Source: Ipomoea triloba
Taxonomy: Eukaryota; Streptophyta; Magnoliopsida; Solanales; Convolvulaceae
NCBI RefSeq assembly: GCF_003576645.1
Contig: NC_044925.1
Span: 3,674,551 to 3,738,550 of the forward strand
Length of the DNA stretch: 64,000 bases
Reading direction: 5' to 3'
Shown here: positions 1-12,115 of the stretch, piece after piece
Layout: each line of letters starts with the position of its first letter
Numbering within the stretch: the first letter of the stretch is position 1
The notes under the pieces: generated by a model
The model's input: the letters and a program-made list of their open reading frames with translations, nothing else
Databases searched by the model: none
Told to the model about the DNA's origin: nothing
Translations under genes and position numbers: made by a program

Positions 1-1290
1 TTTCTTGAGTCCATGCTCCACTTTCGTCTTTTGGTAAAAGTTACTCTTTTTATATTCCCATTGTTCCTTGTTTGTAGGGAATCAGACCACTTCAGCATTG
101 GTGCACCTTTCGACCGTTTGTGGTGGAAATCTGACGTGTCCTCCATTTCCGTCCATTTTGAAATCTTCACGTTCGGCACCTCTTCATTATTTTATCTCCA
201 TGATATTTCTTCTTTTCCAAGCTTTAAGTATGCTTCCTGACCGTCATTCAGCTTTGTTGGAGAATTGTTAGTGTATCGAGACCAAGGTTGATATCTTGAT
301 TGCTTGATGTCTCGTACTCAAATATCGAGAGGTCTATCTCTCGAACTCTGTTTATGTCTCGAACTGGATGACTGTATCGAGAGGTCCTACCTCTCGAACT
401 CTGCTTATGTCTCGAGACTTAGTTGATGTCTCGCAGACCCTTATTCCTCCAGTGTTGTCCCATGCTTTCTTCTGATCTGTCTATATGATTACAACACGAG
501 ACTTCTAAGGTGTTCAAACAAATTTACCTCAAGCTTAAATGTTTTCCGAGTTGAGCTCAAAGTTACCCGGTTGTATTTTCGCTCTTGGTTTACTTGTCGA
601 ACTTACAACGTTTTGCCTATGCATCGAGACTTGGGGATTTCTACTTAACAGTTAGTATCATCAAAACCTATTACATGATGTTCCTAACAACTTCATCAAA
701 GATAATCTGATTTTGACAAAGGTGCAATATAATTGCTCTAAGAAAAATTGTATTTTCAAAGCTCACTTAACATGTTGGGAATGATTCACATCTTAGAGGG
801 AAATTTGCTGTCTCTGCCTGTGTAATTTTTTTTTTTTTTTTTTTTAAGAAAACGCCTAGAGTTTTTTCATTATTATTATTTTGTATGTAAAATTATTACA
901 AATATATGAATCTTATTTCAAGCTAAGTTATTTGACATTATTATTTTTTTCTTTATATAATTTATATTTTAATTAAAGAATTATATGTTAATTTCATGTA
1001 ATGCTTTTTTTTTCTTTTTTTTTTTGCTACACCTACCCTCTAAAATGTTCATTTAATGTGCTCGTTAAATGCGTGAATTGTATGAGATTCATAGCAGACA
1101 AATCGGGCATGATGGACATGGAGGGTTGGTAGTTGCTTGTCTTTATACTGGTGTTAGAGAAATCGTGGATGATGAACATAGATAGTTGGTTGTTGCTTAC
1201 TTGCTTTTGTCTTCACACAGATAAAACGTGCATAATCAACATAGAGAGTTCGTTGTCACTTACTGCGAACAAGAAAATCTGAAAGATATA
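1..1290. other. AT-rich intergenic stretch, no gene seen
   Basis: No open frame here resembles a protein I know. Between about 265 and 440 there are imperfect repeats built on TCTCGA(G/A) words (TATCGAGAGG, ATGTCTCGAACT). T-rich runs lie at 828-846 and 1005-1024. It may be old transposon sequence, but no ends are visible. Confidence 0.5.
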
Positions 1291-1360
1291 TGTATTCAAA
1301 AGCAAAAGGTGCAAGTATAAAATCTCTATCAAAAAAATCTTTTGATTCTTCACTTATAGC

Positions 1361-1575
1361 ATGTTTGGTTCACCGAATGAATCTTAAGGGAATAGATATA
1401 GTATTCCAATGTTTGGTTCACCGAATGAATTTTAAGGGAATAGGAATAGTATTTCAAAGGGAATGGAATAAGCTAGGAATAGAATACAAATTGTATTCTA
1501 TTGTTTGGTTCGCGAAAGGGGTAGACTTTAAGAATGTAATTTCGGTGTTTGGTTAGTAAAAGGAATATAAATGAA
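1361..1575. mobile_element. MITE-like segment with a 48-bp direct duplication
   Basis: The 48-bp unit at 1361-1408 (ATGTTTGGTTCACCGAATGA...) is repeated at 1409-1456 with few changes. The segment also has GGAATAG/CTATTCC-type words and a closing GTGTTTGGTTAGT. GTTTGGTTC words at both ends are typical of plant MITEs. No clear target-site duplication was found. An (ATT)n microsatellite follows at about 1614-1646. Confidence 0.4.
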
Positions 1576-1612
1576 AGGTGTTTAAAAGACACAAATACCC
1601 CTATACAAAAAT

Positions 1613-1650
<38 letters not shown>

Positions 1651-1820
1651 GAAAAAAAATATAAATTATATATGAAAATATAGAATTTGTTTATTTGACT
1701 TGGTTGATTTGTTGTTTAATCTTCATTGAAGGACCTCTAGTCTTAAATTGGCTTGATCTTTAGACCAAGTTAGTCTTTAGCTTGACTCAATCTTTAATCC
1801 ACTTTAGCTTGGTCAGATCT

Positions 1821-2205
1821 CAGTCATTATACCGTGGACCATGGATCATGATTGATACTGTAATTGTGTTGAACTGATACTGCAGTTGTGTTGAACCGAT
1901 ACTGCAGTTGTGTTGAAAGAGAACTGTAGTTGCGCGGAACAGATGACGTGTCATCTGTCTGGAACTGTAGTTGTGTTGAACTGATACTGCAGCTGTGTTG
2001 AACGGATACTGCAGTTGTATTGAAAGGATACTGCAGTTGTGTTGAACGGATGAACGGTCTCTGTTCCGCGCAACTGCAGTTTCCTTTCAACACAACTACA
2101 ATATTTTTTTAACACAACTGCACTATCCGTTCAACACAACTGCAGTATCAGCTATGATCATGACCACAATGCATTGCGGACTATGGTCCACAATATAATT
2201 TGCGA
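1821..2205. mobile_element. MULE-type MITE, GTGGACC family, copy 1
   Basis: The element is 385 bp, with imperfect terminal inverted repeats around TTATACCGTGGACCATGG (left) and AATTATATTGTGGACCATAG (right, reverse complement). TCAGATCT flanks it at 1813-1820 and 2206-2213, an 8-bp target duplication. The interior is about a dozen copies of a ~23-bp unit, AACTGATACTGCAGTTGTGT. Units in the left half point one way and those in the right half the other, so the whole element can fold into a hairpin. It codes for nothing. Confidence 0.8.
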
Positions 2206-3547
2206 TCAGATCTTCAACCCTGGTATGTAGAGCGCTTCAGGATGAATTCTGACTTTTCAAGCATGTCTTGAACTCTTCAAAGTGTGATCTTTTAAATGAA
2301 TTGATGGATGGCTTGGGAGAATGTGAGAGACTTCCGTTGGAACTCAAACTCTTCAATATTATCCTTATATTATCAATTAATATTTAGAATAATATGAATA
2401 TTTATCCAAAGTGTATCTAGCCATAATTTCATTCAGGTTCATGATCTTATCACATATTTCAATTAAATAATTAATTTAAATATATGAATATCTTATCACA
2501 TATTTTAAATTAAATAATTAATTTAAATATTTGAATATTTACTTGATGGGCCAAATATGGATCATTTCATTCTCATTATTTGTTGATTTCAATTAACAAG
2601 CCCAATAAACATAATTTGGGCCTGCCAACCTTTAATTTTGAGTCCACCAGTCTTCAATTATATTTAATCGATCAATTGGGTTAGTTTAATTGAATAATTT
2701 AATGAATCCAAATACATCAACAACGAGCCCAATTACATCAAGACATGGCCTAAAACACATGATTCAGCCCATCCTTGCTATTAAATTTTCACTTTAATTT
2801 TTACACTTCTTTTTATTTTTATTTATGATGAAGGAAACCTCCAACGCTTTTGAGTGTATGTGTGTAAACCCCGTCTTGTGATCTTAGTTAGTAAATAACC
2901 ACAAAGAAAAAAAGTAAACTAATTTAATCTAGGTTACTACTTATGCCTGACCGGCTCAAATTAAAGGGACAAAAATTTAAATTTGATTGTAACATTATAA
3001 TTACAAGTGTGGATTGCCTACCATTTTGAGTTGGATTAGCCTTCGCTTACTTGCTTTTGTCTTCACACTATTTGTCAAGCCGCTTGATATTCAGGTGGGA
3101 TCTAATTAGTGCTGTTTTGTTTATGCCTAGAAATAAGAATGGCTAAAAACCTACTTAAAATTGAGAGTTGAAAATTGAAAATTGAAAATTGAGAACAGTT
3201 AAATATTTTTTTTTAAAAAAATATTCTGATTTTTTATCAAATAATTGTATTAAAAATTATTAAATATGATTTATTTCTTCTTTTTTTTTTGTCTGAAAGT
3301 TTCCTAACATTTTAAAAAATTATAATTATTATTTTTAATATTAGAAATAATTATGAATACAAGATAATTCTCTAAAAATAATTATAATAATTTTTTTAAG
3401 AAGTCATTAATTAGATAATTCTCATGTAATCATGTTTAATTTATTATCATTATTAACACAAATCAAATATATCTTTTAATTGCGAAGCACCTTGTGCTTA
3501 AATGTCATGAAGTGATTCTCTTATATGGAAAGTCATGAATCGAGCCT
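2206..3547. other. Intergenic, no gene seen
   Basis: AT-rich sequence with no credible coding frame. A short direct repeat (CTTATCACATATTT plus AATTAAATAATTAATTTAAATAT) occurs twice at about 2445-2540. TTGAAAATTGAAAATTGA microrepeats lie near 3170-3192. Confidence 0.5.
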
Positions 3548-3790
3548 CGGGGCAACTCTGAAGCAGAAAATTTCAAATTCTATACATACTATTTCTTGTG
3601 TGTTTTCAAGTCCGATCCACAACTTAATATGGTAGGGACAACTCTGAAGTAGAAAATTTCAAATTTTATACATACTATTTATTGTGTGTTTTCAAGTTCG
3701 ATCCACAACTTAATATGGTAGGGACAACTCGGAAGTAGAAAATTTCAAATTTTATACATACTATTTATTGTGTGTTTTCAAGTCCCATCC
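3548..3790. repeat. Three tandem copies of an ~86-bp unit
   Basis: Units begin GGG(A)CAACTC(T/G)GAAG at about 3550, 3636 and 3721. They end with TTTTCAAGT(C/T)CGATCC and the AATATGGTAGG that joins to the next unit. Copies 2 and 3 are nearly identical, which suggests recent local duplication. Confidence 0.8.
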
Positions 3791-4437
3791 CCAACTTTGA
3801 TTTTGAAACTACACCACAAATGTCATTGTTTCGTCACTTTCGTGCCTTGTCAACAACCTATTTTGCTAGAAACTAAAGGGGGTGTTTGGTAAGTGGCTGA
3901 TAGCTGGTAGCTGGTAGCTGATCGAGTTAGTTGATAATTAATAGTTGATTGGTTAGCTGGTTTGACCAGTTGATAGTATTAGCTGATTGTAAAAATGTGT
4001 TTGGTAAATTAGCTGTTTACTATTAGCTGATTATATGTAAAATGACCTTTAAGGGTATGGGTATATTATGTTATTTTAAGTTTAAATTTATTAGGAAGTA
4101 TAAAATCTTAATTTTGATAAATGCTTCTAAAATTTGAGTCACCATTTATATTTACAAGTGTATTATTTTTATTTACATAAGTGTATTAGGGAGTTTTTTT
4201 TTTTTTTGTCTTTTTTTTTTTACTTCACTATTATTGAAAATAATTTTAAATATCTAAAATGTAAAATGATTTTATTGTAAACATTATTATTATTATTATT
4301 AAAACTTAATTAAGCCCATCCACAGATCCACTGATACACAAATCCACAATCCGCAAGTCCAAAATCCAAATCCCTAGTTCCCCCTACCCATTTGTTTTCC
4401 CTGCAACGATGACGAGGAAGACGGCGGCGTCAATAAG

Positions 4438-4647
4438 GTGATGAGGAAGACCGGCGATGGCGAAGAAGGTGATGAAGACGGGACCAGCGATGGCGAAGAA
4501 GGTGATGAAGACGGCTTTTTAGTGAAGATCGAAGATGAGGAAGATGGTGACGGCGATGAAGATGAGGAAGACGACAACAACGATGGCGATGAAGATAACA
4601 GGGATGGTGAAGAAGACGACGATGGACAAGAATACGGTATGGGTTAA
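4438..4647 (+). other. Acidic low-complexity open frame, not clearly a gene
   Basis: A 69-residue frame made almost only of D, E, G and N (DGEEGDEDG appears twice) comes from GATGAAGA/GGCGAAGAAGG microrepeats. The other frames and the opposite strand are also open and repetitive (poly-serine on the - strand). That is expected from a purine-rich repeat, so I do not call a protein. It could be a captured exon of an acidic protein. Confidence 0.35.
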
Positions 4648-4984
4648 CTCGTTTTTTTACTCGAATATGCAGTGTTTTCCGTTCTTGTTTTGTTTGATTG
4701 TTTTTTGTTTTTTTGTTTTTTTTTCTTTGTGAAATAAAAAATCTAGCTTTGTTGTGTATTTTGACTTTTGAGGATGAAGATGAACATGAAAAACTTGAGG
4801 GGTAATCCATTTGAAACACTACTCTAGTTGGCTCTCTGTAATTGCAAATGTAGAACTGGATCTAAACGCGAAAAACTTGAATTGTATATATTCAAAATTC
4901 AAAGTATATCGGTTACAATAAGTAGTGTGTATCAAACGAAAAAGGGTACAATCTCTGTGTAGAAGTCCTCTGATTCTCTACTAG

Positions 4985-5770
4985 AAGTATGCCGACTTGA
5001 AGTGTGTCGAATTCGGAATATGCCGAATTGGAAGTGTGCCGAGTTCAGAGTATGCTGAACTGGAAGTATGCCTTGTTGTGCCGAGTTCGGAGTATGCCGA
5101 ACTAGAGGCGTGCTGAGTTATGCCGGGCTATGCCGAGTTATGCCGGGCTATGCCGAGTTCTGCCGAGCTATGCCGGGTTCTGCCGAGCTATGCCGAGTTA
5201 TCCCGGGCTATGCCGAGTTCGGGGTATGCCGAACTAGAAGTAGGCCGAGTTCAGAGTATGCTGAACTGGAGGTATGCCGAGCTATGCCGAGTTCGGAGTA
5301 TGCCGAACTGGAAGTAGGCCGAGTTATGCCAAGTTCAAAGTATGCTGAATTGGAAGTAGACTGAGTTCAGAGTATGCTGAACTGGATGCGTGCCGAATTA
5401 TGCCGAGTTCGAGCTATGCCGAACTGGAAGTAGACCGAGTTCAGAGTATGCTGAACTGGAGGCGTGCCGAGTTATGCCGAGTTCGGGGTATGCGGAACTG
5501 GAAGTAGACTGAGTTCAGAGTATGCTGAACTGAAGGCGTGCCGAGTTATGCCGAGTTCGGGGTATGCCGAACTGGAAGTAGACCGAGTTCAGAGTATGCT
5601 GAACTGGAGGCGTGCCGAATTATGCCGAGTTTGGGGTATGCCGAATTGGAAGTAGACCGAGTTCAGAGTATGCTGAACTGTAGGCCTGCCGAGTTATGCC
5701 GAGTTCGGGGTATGCCGAACTGGAAGTAGACCGAGTTCAGAGTATGCTGAACTGGAGGCGTGCCGAGTCC
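4985..5770. repeat. 74-bp minisatellite (ATGCCGAGTT array)
   Basis: Units of 74 bp start G(C/A)GTGCCGAGTTATGCCGAG at about 5463, 5537, 5611, 5685 and 5759. The proximal part (5100-5220) is degenerate and built of shorter GCTATGCCGAGTT words. All forward frames stay open and give repetitive YAEFGVCRT-type peptides. A repeat explains these better than a gene does. The array is GC-richer than its surroundings. Confidence 0.85.
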
Positions 5771-6649
5771 TTCGGTGTAAATAATTGCAGGTGCTCGGTG
5801 CAAGTAAATTGCAAGCGAGTCTTTCGTGCAAATAAATTGCTGGCGTGTCCTCCCGATGAGATGCAGATCTTCGGAGCTTCGAAGTCTTCTGATCTTCAAT
5901 GCCTTCAATGCTTTTAACCTCCAAAGTGAACCCATTATTTATAGTGGTAGGGGGTAGAGAAAATCTAACAAACCTCATCCTTCGAATTTAATTTAATATT
6001 TTGAATTAAATTCAAGGAATGTACCTGGACATCATCATGTCCAGGTTCATGATTTTATAATTTTGAACCAATTTATAATGTCCACAACTTCTTCAAAATT
6101 ATATAATCCACATATATTCTTCGTGGGCCAAACCAAGTCCAAGCCCGTCAATTTGAGCAGTCCAATTGATAGTCTTGTCCAACTCAATTAAATATATTCT
6201 TTGAATTCGGGCCAACAACTCAACAATAATTAATTTAAATTAATTAAATAGGCCAACCAATTATTTATTAGGCCATTTAATCAACCCAATTAAATAAATA
6301 TCAGCCCAATTTAATTAATTAAAGCAATTAATTTAATAATGAATTATCAGTCACGGCCCAATAATATTATTTAAATTTTCAGTGCTAACACTAGTGACTT
6401 GGTGAAACTGCAGAGGGGATAGGGGTTAGAGATACAAGGCTAAAATAGTAATTTAATAAATATATTCAAGCAGCTATTCATAAACGCTACTCAACCCAGC
6501 GTTTCATTTTTTGGCTGATTGGCCCAATCAGCTAAGGGCAATCAGCCATTTACCAAACACATAAAAACAGCTTATTGACTAGTCAATCAGCTATTTTTGG
6601 TCAAAACAGCCAAATTTTGGCTGATAAGCCAATAACCAAACACCTCCAA

Positions 6650-7249
6650 AATCAGCATCATCTCCTTTCTGTTTATATTATTTTAGGGCAAACCTAACAT
6701 ACGTACAATTACTAAATTTTATCAGATTTTTTGACAACTGGAAAACAGATATAGCGACAAGAGTAAAAAAAAAAAAAAGAAAAAAAAAGAAAGAGAAAAT
6801 AGAGAAAACCTAATAGATAATACAATATTACCCGTGGGCTAGGCCCCAATGTACAATGCCCGACTTGAGATGACGGCTCAAACTAGCGACCCAAAGAATA
6901 AATAAATAATAAATACAAATTATAGCCCAAGTAATAATATAGATTAGTAATAATGATGCTATTATTAGGAATTAGGAATCAAACTTTGGTGATCCTGCTA
7001 GAAGTTAGGAACACATTCCACTAGACTAGGAATGATTGTAAGGACTAATGGAGGACTAATGGAGGATGTCTAAGGCTATTCTTATCCCATAAAAAATCTC
7101 TCATTTTTTCAAACGTGTCCCACTTTCACATCATTAAATTTACAAATTCTTATCTATTTATTTTACATCCCTACAAATTTCTCACTTTCAAAAATGAGTC
7201 TCATTTTCATATTATATTATAAATATAATAATAAAATAATATTAAAAGA

Positions 7250-7286
<37 letters not shown>

Positions 7287-7640
7287 CAAAACAAAAAAAA
7301 AAAAAGAGAACAAAATGTGTGCAGCGTTAGTTTTGTGGCAGCTTTTGCAATTTAGCCAATTCTCTCTCCATTTGCTAATTTTGCCAATTCTCTCTCCTCT
7401 TATAATACCCGGTTGCTTTAATTTTTTTTTTTAAATATCTCTCTCTTGTCATGTAAGCTTGTCAATTCCAGACTTGCAGGGATAATGGCAGCCTAAAGGA
7501 GGCATCAAGCCCCCTTATATAATGCAAAGAACCACCCAGATGCTTTGCCTTCAATCTTGACGATACATGTGTTTCACACTGCTTTGGTGCCAGCGCTCTT
7601 CACATAGATAAATAAAGTATCTTGCCTTTTGGTATATGAG
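6650..7640. other. Intergenic, microsatellites only
   Basis: No coding frame of note. It contains an A-rich/GAAA tract at 6767-6800, an (AAT)n run at about 7253-7284 and a poly-A run near 7290-7304. Confidence 0.5.
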
Positions 7641-7725
7641 ATGTGAGTACCTTGGTTAGTTGGTGGGGCGTCATGTGATGTTAAAGGTTGTGGGTCCGAA
7701 CCTTGTAGATAGTGCATCTTTACGA
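7640..7725 (+). mobile_element. tRNA-derived SINE-like fragment
   Basis: A box-A-like stretch (TTAGTTGGTGGGGCG, about 7657) is followed about 40 bp later by a box-B-like stretch (TGGGTCCGAACCTTG, about 7690). This is the internal RNA polymerase III promoter layout of tRNA-derived SINEs. It cannot fold as a full tRNA. No poly-A tail or flanking duplication was identified. Confidence 0.4.
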
Positions 7726-7802
7726 TTATGATTACTCCTATCGAGACACCATGCTTCTTTCCTTCCTATCTAGCCCATCAAAACCTCTTCATTGGCAAAT
7801 TT

Positions 7803-8300
7803 TACTGTGGACCATGGTCCATGTAATAGTATGGACCATAAAGCAAAAAGATGTTGTATCATTTTAATGACACTTTAGTTTCATTTGACAATATTGCTCT
7901 GTTTTTTAGTTTCATTTTCCACACACACTAGTTTCATTATAGCAACACTAAAGTATCATTTTAATTTTACTACAGTTTCATTTGACAATATACGTTATTG
8001 CATGCTCTCTGTTCTTTTAGTGTCAGTTTTGACACACATTAGTTTAATTATAATAACGTTGAAGTATAATTTTAATTACACTTCATGTTCATTTGACAAT
8101 ATATGTTATTATACGAGTTTTGTTTTGTAGTTTCATTTTTCACATAAATTAGTTTTATCATAGCAACAAGTATTAAAGTATCATTTAATTCTACTACAGT
8201 TTCGTTTGACATTATATGTTATTGTATGACCTCTGTTTTCTAGTATCATTTTTCACAAACACTAGTTTGATTTTAGTAACACTACAGTATCATTGAACCC
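7803..8300. repeat. Degenerate ~110-bp repeats, possible GTGGACC-family member
   Basis: Four diverged units carry TAGTTTCATTTGACAATAT, then TTATTG, TAGTTTCATTTTTCACA and ATAGCAACACTAAAGTATCA. The left edge (ACTGTGGACCATGGTCCATG at 7805) carries the same terminal core as the MULE-type MITEs elsewhere in the window. No matching right terminus or target duplication was found, so this copy may be truncated. Confidence 0.5.
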
Positions 8301-8317
8301 AGAACCCCATGATATAA

Positions 8318-8320
<3 letters not shown>

Positions 8321-8375
<55 letters not shown>
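8321..8375. repeat. (TA)n microsatellite
   Basis: An uninterrupted TA dinucleotide run of about 55 bp, directly next to the LTR-like block that begins TGTAACAC. Confidence 0.95.
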
Positions 8376-8378
<3 letters not shown>

Positions 8379-8988
8379 AACACTTTTAAGAGTTTATTGG
8401 ATGAATATTTAGTCATTATTTGTGGTTGACAGGGATATTGGGTATGAGTTGTGACTCATTGGGCTCGTGTTATTGGGTCGGGGTGCGGGAGTACAAGTAG
8501 AAACCCGAGGGGGGCCGCTGGCCTGGTGACTGGCCGCCGCCCACGCCCGACCGAGGCGCGGCCAGCGCACTCGGGGCATAGTCTCGTCATGGCCTGGCGC
8601 CCCCTCGCGCCAATGGTTGCAGGTGCGACGGTGTGCAGGGGGCTGGTGCGGCATGGGGCGGCATGTGTGATGGTGGTGCAGGGTGTGGAGACGTGGACCA
8701 TGTGGCAAGAGGTGATGGAGTAGGGCCGTGGAGCGTACACGTGGACGACTTAGGGAGAGAAGGGACTACTATATATAAGAGGCATGGCTTCTCATCAAGA
8801 CATCATCTGAACACTATAAGCACTATAGCCTAGTGGTCCTTAGTTCTTACTTTCAACCCATCTGTCTGGGTTCGAGATTCCTGCTTTCAGTATAGCTTAT
8901 CGCTTGGGCCTTAGTCCTGGGTCCTTTTTCCTGTTGGGCTCATCAACCCCATTATGTACCTCTATACTCGGTACCAATAAAACCATCA
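8376..8988 (+). mobile_element. GC-rich solo-LTR-like or TRIM-like block
   Basis: This 613-bp block begins TGTAACAC and can be read to ACCATCA, as an LTR would (TG...CA). Inside are a TATATATAAGAG promoter-like box at about 8770 and an ACCAATAAAACC polyadenylation-like site near the end. Positions 8450-8720 are strikingly GC-rich compared with the AT-rich surroundings. Open frames on both strands there are explained by base composition. A tRNA-like box B (GGGTTCGAGATTCC, about 8868) suggests a SINE alternative for the last 170 bp. No 5-bp target duplication was found, so the call is tentative. Confidence 0.45.
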
Positions 8989-9245
8989 GTGGTGATCTTG
9001 ATGTATATTGATGGAATTTTTTTTTACATAAATAGTGCTCATAAGGTTATTATTATTTTTTAATCTTTTGAACAGGTGTAGTAATCTGAATAATTTTAGA
9101 TTAAATTTTGATAGGACACTCAAAAGTTAAATACGAAATAAAAGTCGTAGATAAGAATTCAATTTGCTGGTCCAAAATGAGTAGTACACATGGAGAGTTG
9201 GTAGTTGCTTTTGACTTCTCATTCTGTCTCTCGTCGCTTTATATG

Positions 9246-9644
9246 TAGGCGTTATATCGTGAACCAAGGTCACAAAACGACGTCGTTTTAATAAGTAAGA
9301 GTTTGAGAAAAACGACTCCCGTAAATCTTCGTAACTGATACTACGGTTCATCTCAAATGATACTGCAGTTGTATTAGACTGATACTACTGTTGTGTTGAA
9401 AAGGAACTGTAGTTGCGTGGAACGAAGGACGTTTCATCCGTTTGGAAGTACGGTTGTGTTGAACTGATACTGCAGTTGTGTTGAGGCCGTTTCATCCGCC
9501 TGGAACTGCAATTGTGTTGAAAGTGAACTATAATTGTGCGGAACGAAAACCGTTTCATCGGTCTATTTTCATTAATCAAAACGACGTCGTTTTGTCACTT
9601 GAACCCCAATGCTTGGTGAACCGCGATCCAAAGTAAAATTTGCA
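9246..9644. mobile_element. MULE-type MITE, GTGGACC family, copy 2
   Basis: The element is 399 bp, bounded by a perfect 9-bp duplication CTTTATATG (9237-9245 and 9645-9653). The ends are the diverged GTTATATCGTGAACCAAGG and, on the other strand, ATTTTACTTTGGATCGCGG. Near both ends lies the palindromic word AACGACGTCGTTTT. The interior holds the ~23-bp GATACTGCAGTTGTGTTG units also found in copy 1. Confidence 0.8.
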
Positions 9645-9678
9645 CTTTATATGCATGCGGCTTTAAGTTTTGTTTATG

Positions 9679-9908
9679 CGTGTTGGAATAACATTCCATT
9701 ATATTATATTATCATTATATTATATTAGTTTTTTTTTTATGAAATCCTATTAGATTATCATTATTATTTATGAAGAATGATAAACTCAAAGATAAAAGAT
9801 TCAAGATAAGAGAATAGGTAGATTGTTTGACCTTGATATTAGAAAAAATTATGGACGGAGCTATTATGGGGCTGTGGGGACAGCTACCTCCACTCCCCTA
9901 CCTCACTG

Positions 9909-9960
<52 letters not shown>

Positions 9961-11330
9961 CATTAAATGATATATAAAATCTATATTTATCCATAAAATA
10001 TTAATAGTTTGAGTAGTTTAGTCAGTTAAAATTTTAATTTGATAATATAAAAAATGTATGGTTATAGGTTCAAATCTCAATAACAACATTTTCTCTTATC
10101 TTCACTTGTTTAAAGTTGATCTAGTTAAAAAATTAAAATTAAAATATATTTATGAATATAATGTTATTCAAATTACTATCCTGTAATCTATCAAAAATAT
10201 TCTTTTTTGAGTTCTACTGACTCGGTTACAATGTAGTATCTGTTCATAGCTACTTTCTCAACCTACTGAAGCACAAAGAGTCAACAGATGCCTCCACTGA
10301 GGCTCGAACCCACTCCCTTCCATCGTCGGTTATAATGTATTTTTTATGTTAACCTTATTATGGCTGTTTGATATTTTGTAATTGACATTTCTATCGTCAT
10401 TTAACTTCGCCCCATCAAATAATTTTCTGGCTCAGTCCTTGAAAAAAAGTCATAACTGCATATAAATACTTTATATAAAAGAGTATGGAAATCAAACAAA
10501 GGAGGCACGCGGAGGACTCTTACATAAAATATTTTCTTTCTCCTTTGTACTCCATTGTTATGGCTGCTTATGTACATATAATGTATAAATTATATAGTGA
10601 ATTTTGGCTTGGCTATTAATCTGAAAAGACTTTTGATTTTTACCATTATGGTTTCCACCTTAAATCATTGTGTTTTGATTATTTATTAATTCGCTGCAAA
10701 CACCTTATATCATTCATTTTATTTTATCTATGGAGAAATCATTTTTTCTAGCTCCATTAATGGTGATCTTGTTGAGAATTGATTAAACACTCAAATTTAC
10801 TCTCCATCTCATATCTCATAACAGCAAAATAAATTATTTACAAGAACCTCATTTCAATTTATTACCATTGAAACATGCAAGCTAGGTTCTTTCATTTTTA
10901 ATTTCGTGGCCAACTTCGATCGTTTTGCAACATCTTTATTTCCAGTAATATATACTTGGTTTTGTCATTGTTACTCCAAAATTGATGCACTATGAGTGTT
11001 ATTGTTTTGATATGCTATTTGGTTTCACATGAACTAATATTTTCTACTTTTTTCACCCACAAACATTTTGCAGCTAAAAAAGTGGAAGGCTTATGATGGA
11101 ATAATATTTTATTATTACATTATTATTATTTATGAAAAATGATGTAGTCAAAGAAGAAGGATTCAAGACAAGAGAATAGGGAGGTTATGTCACCTTGATG
11201 TTAGAGTAAGTTGTAACTGCATGAAAATATCTTATATAAAGGAGCCTGAGAACTATCATACATTCGACCCGTCTCACTAATGAAGATGGTCTTACATTTC
11301 TATTTAAATATTTATAAGGGAGCAAATGTT
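9679..11330 (+). mobile_element. Possible small retroelement with duplicated termini, interrupted
   Basis: A segment starting TGTTGGAATAACATTCC (9679) and another starting TGATGGAATAATATTTT (about 11094) share about 150 bp of similar sequence: AGAGAATAGG(T/G)AG, CACCTTGAT(G/A)TTAGA, GTCATAACTGCAT, TTATATAAA. The first copy is split at about 9850-10447 by another insertion that contains a (TA)n run at 9910-9959 and a SINE. The pair could be LTRs of a non-autonomous (TRIM-like) element. No primer-binding site was seen, so the call is weak. Confidence 0.35.
10207..10330 (-). mobile_element. SINE family 1 fragment
   Basis: It shares ACTGACTC...GTAGTATCTGTTCATAGC, TTGAAGCACAAAGAGTCAAC and box-B complement GAGGCTCGAACCCAC with copies at 19.6, 25.4, 44.5, 53.0 and 57.8 kb. 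The tRNA-like head (box A) is missing or diverged in this copy. Confidence 0.6.
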
Positions 11331-12037
11331 TTGTATTTGTATTCGTTTTTTTAATCATAATATGTTGGATTTGTGGTTTGCCAAAAAAAGATGATTGATT
11401 TTTGTTATATTTTACGAAACAATTAAAATTTTAATCATTCATCTATTCTCGTTTAATTGTTTTAGTATAACTACAAATTACAAAATATTCTGTTGTTAAA
11501 TATGTGCACTTTAAGGACCTTTGCTATCATTTACCATCAACTACTATTTCTTTCTCTCTTTAATTTCTTCTTCTTTTTACAATAAAAAATGGTTGAATTA
11601 TTATATTTTTATACTAATCACCAAAAGTTAAAAAGAAATGACAATTGATGCTAAAAAAAAGTATAATAGAGGGACCAAAGTTACACATAATTGACTACAT
11701 TAAAATGTATATCCTTTTACCTTTTCTTCTTTAATTCAAGACAAAACTACATGTCACTTTTCGTAGATTATTGTTTTTTCATTGTATTATTTGTTCCTTT
11801 GTGGTTTAGAGAAAAAAAAATGACAAAGTATAAAGAATTTTCAAAACAGGGTGCCACTTGCAATGAAATGATTGCCAACAAACTAAATTTCACTGAGCTC
11901 TAGAAGCCTCCAAAACCATCGACGACTTCCGATTGCGTGCGCTTCTTGACTTCTTGTCGATCCGATAAGATTTTGACGAATCATAGGGCATGATTTCGAT
12001 GCTTATCACTATCAAGATAACCCCCTTTTTGACCCAC

Positions 12038-12115
<78 letters not shown>

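Larger units (their letters stand above)
3878..6647. mobile_element. Composite 2.8-kb element with GGTGTTTGG terminal inverted repeats
   Basis: The left end GGGGGTGTTTGGTAAGTGGC and the reverse-complemented right end GGAGGTGTTTGGTTATTGGC form imperfect inverted termini. The flanking bases on both sides are AAA. Subterminal AGCTGATTGG / CCAATCAGCT words are shared by both ends. The interior carries an acidic low-complexity frame and a large minisatellite, so this looks like a non-autonomous PIF/Harbinger- or hAT-type element that has picked up other DNA. The assignment as one element is an inference. Confidence 0.5.

Noticed and set aside
4374..4819. Serine-rich and RH-rich frames on the - strand
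   Set aside because: Complementary readings of a GATGAAGA-type purine repeat. No evidence of a real protein.
5068..5729. Open frames giving MPSYAEFGVCRTGSRPSSEYAELE repeats
   Set aside because: They follow the 74-bp minisatellite exactly and all frames are open. There is no conserved domain and no gene structure.
7640..7725. Functional tRNA gene
   Set aside because: Box A and box B words are present, but no acceptor stem or anticodon arm can be folded.
8409..8833. Several overlapping frames of 66-99 aa
   Set aside because: A GC-rich block removes stop codons on both strands. The products have no motifs, and the region looks like an LTR or TRIM.
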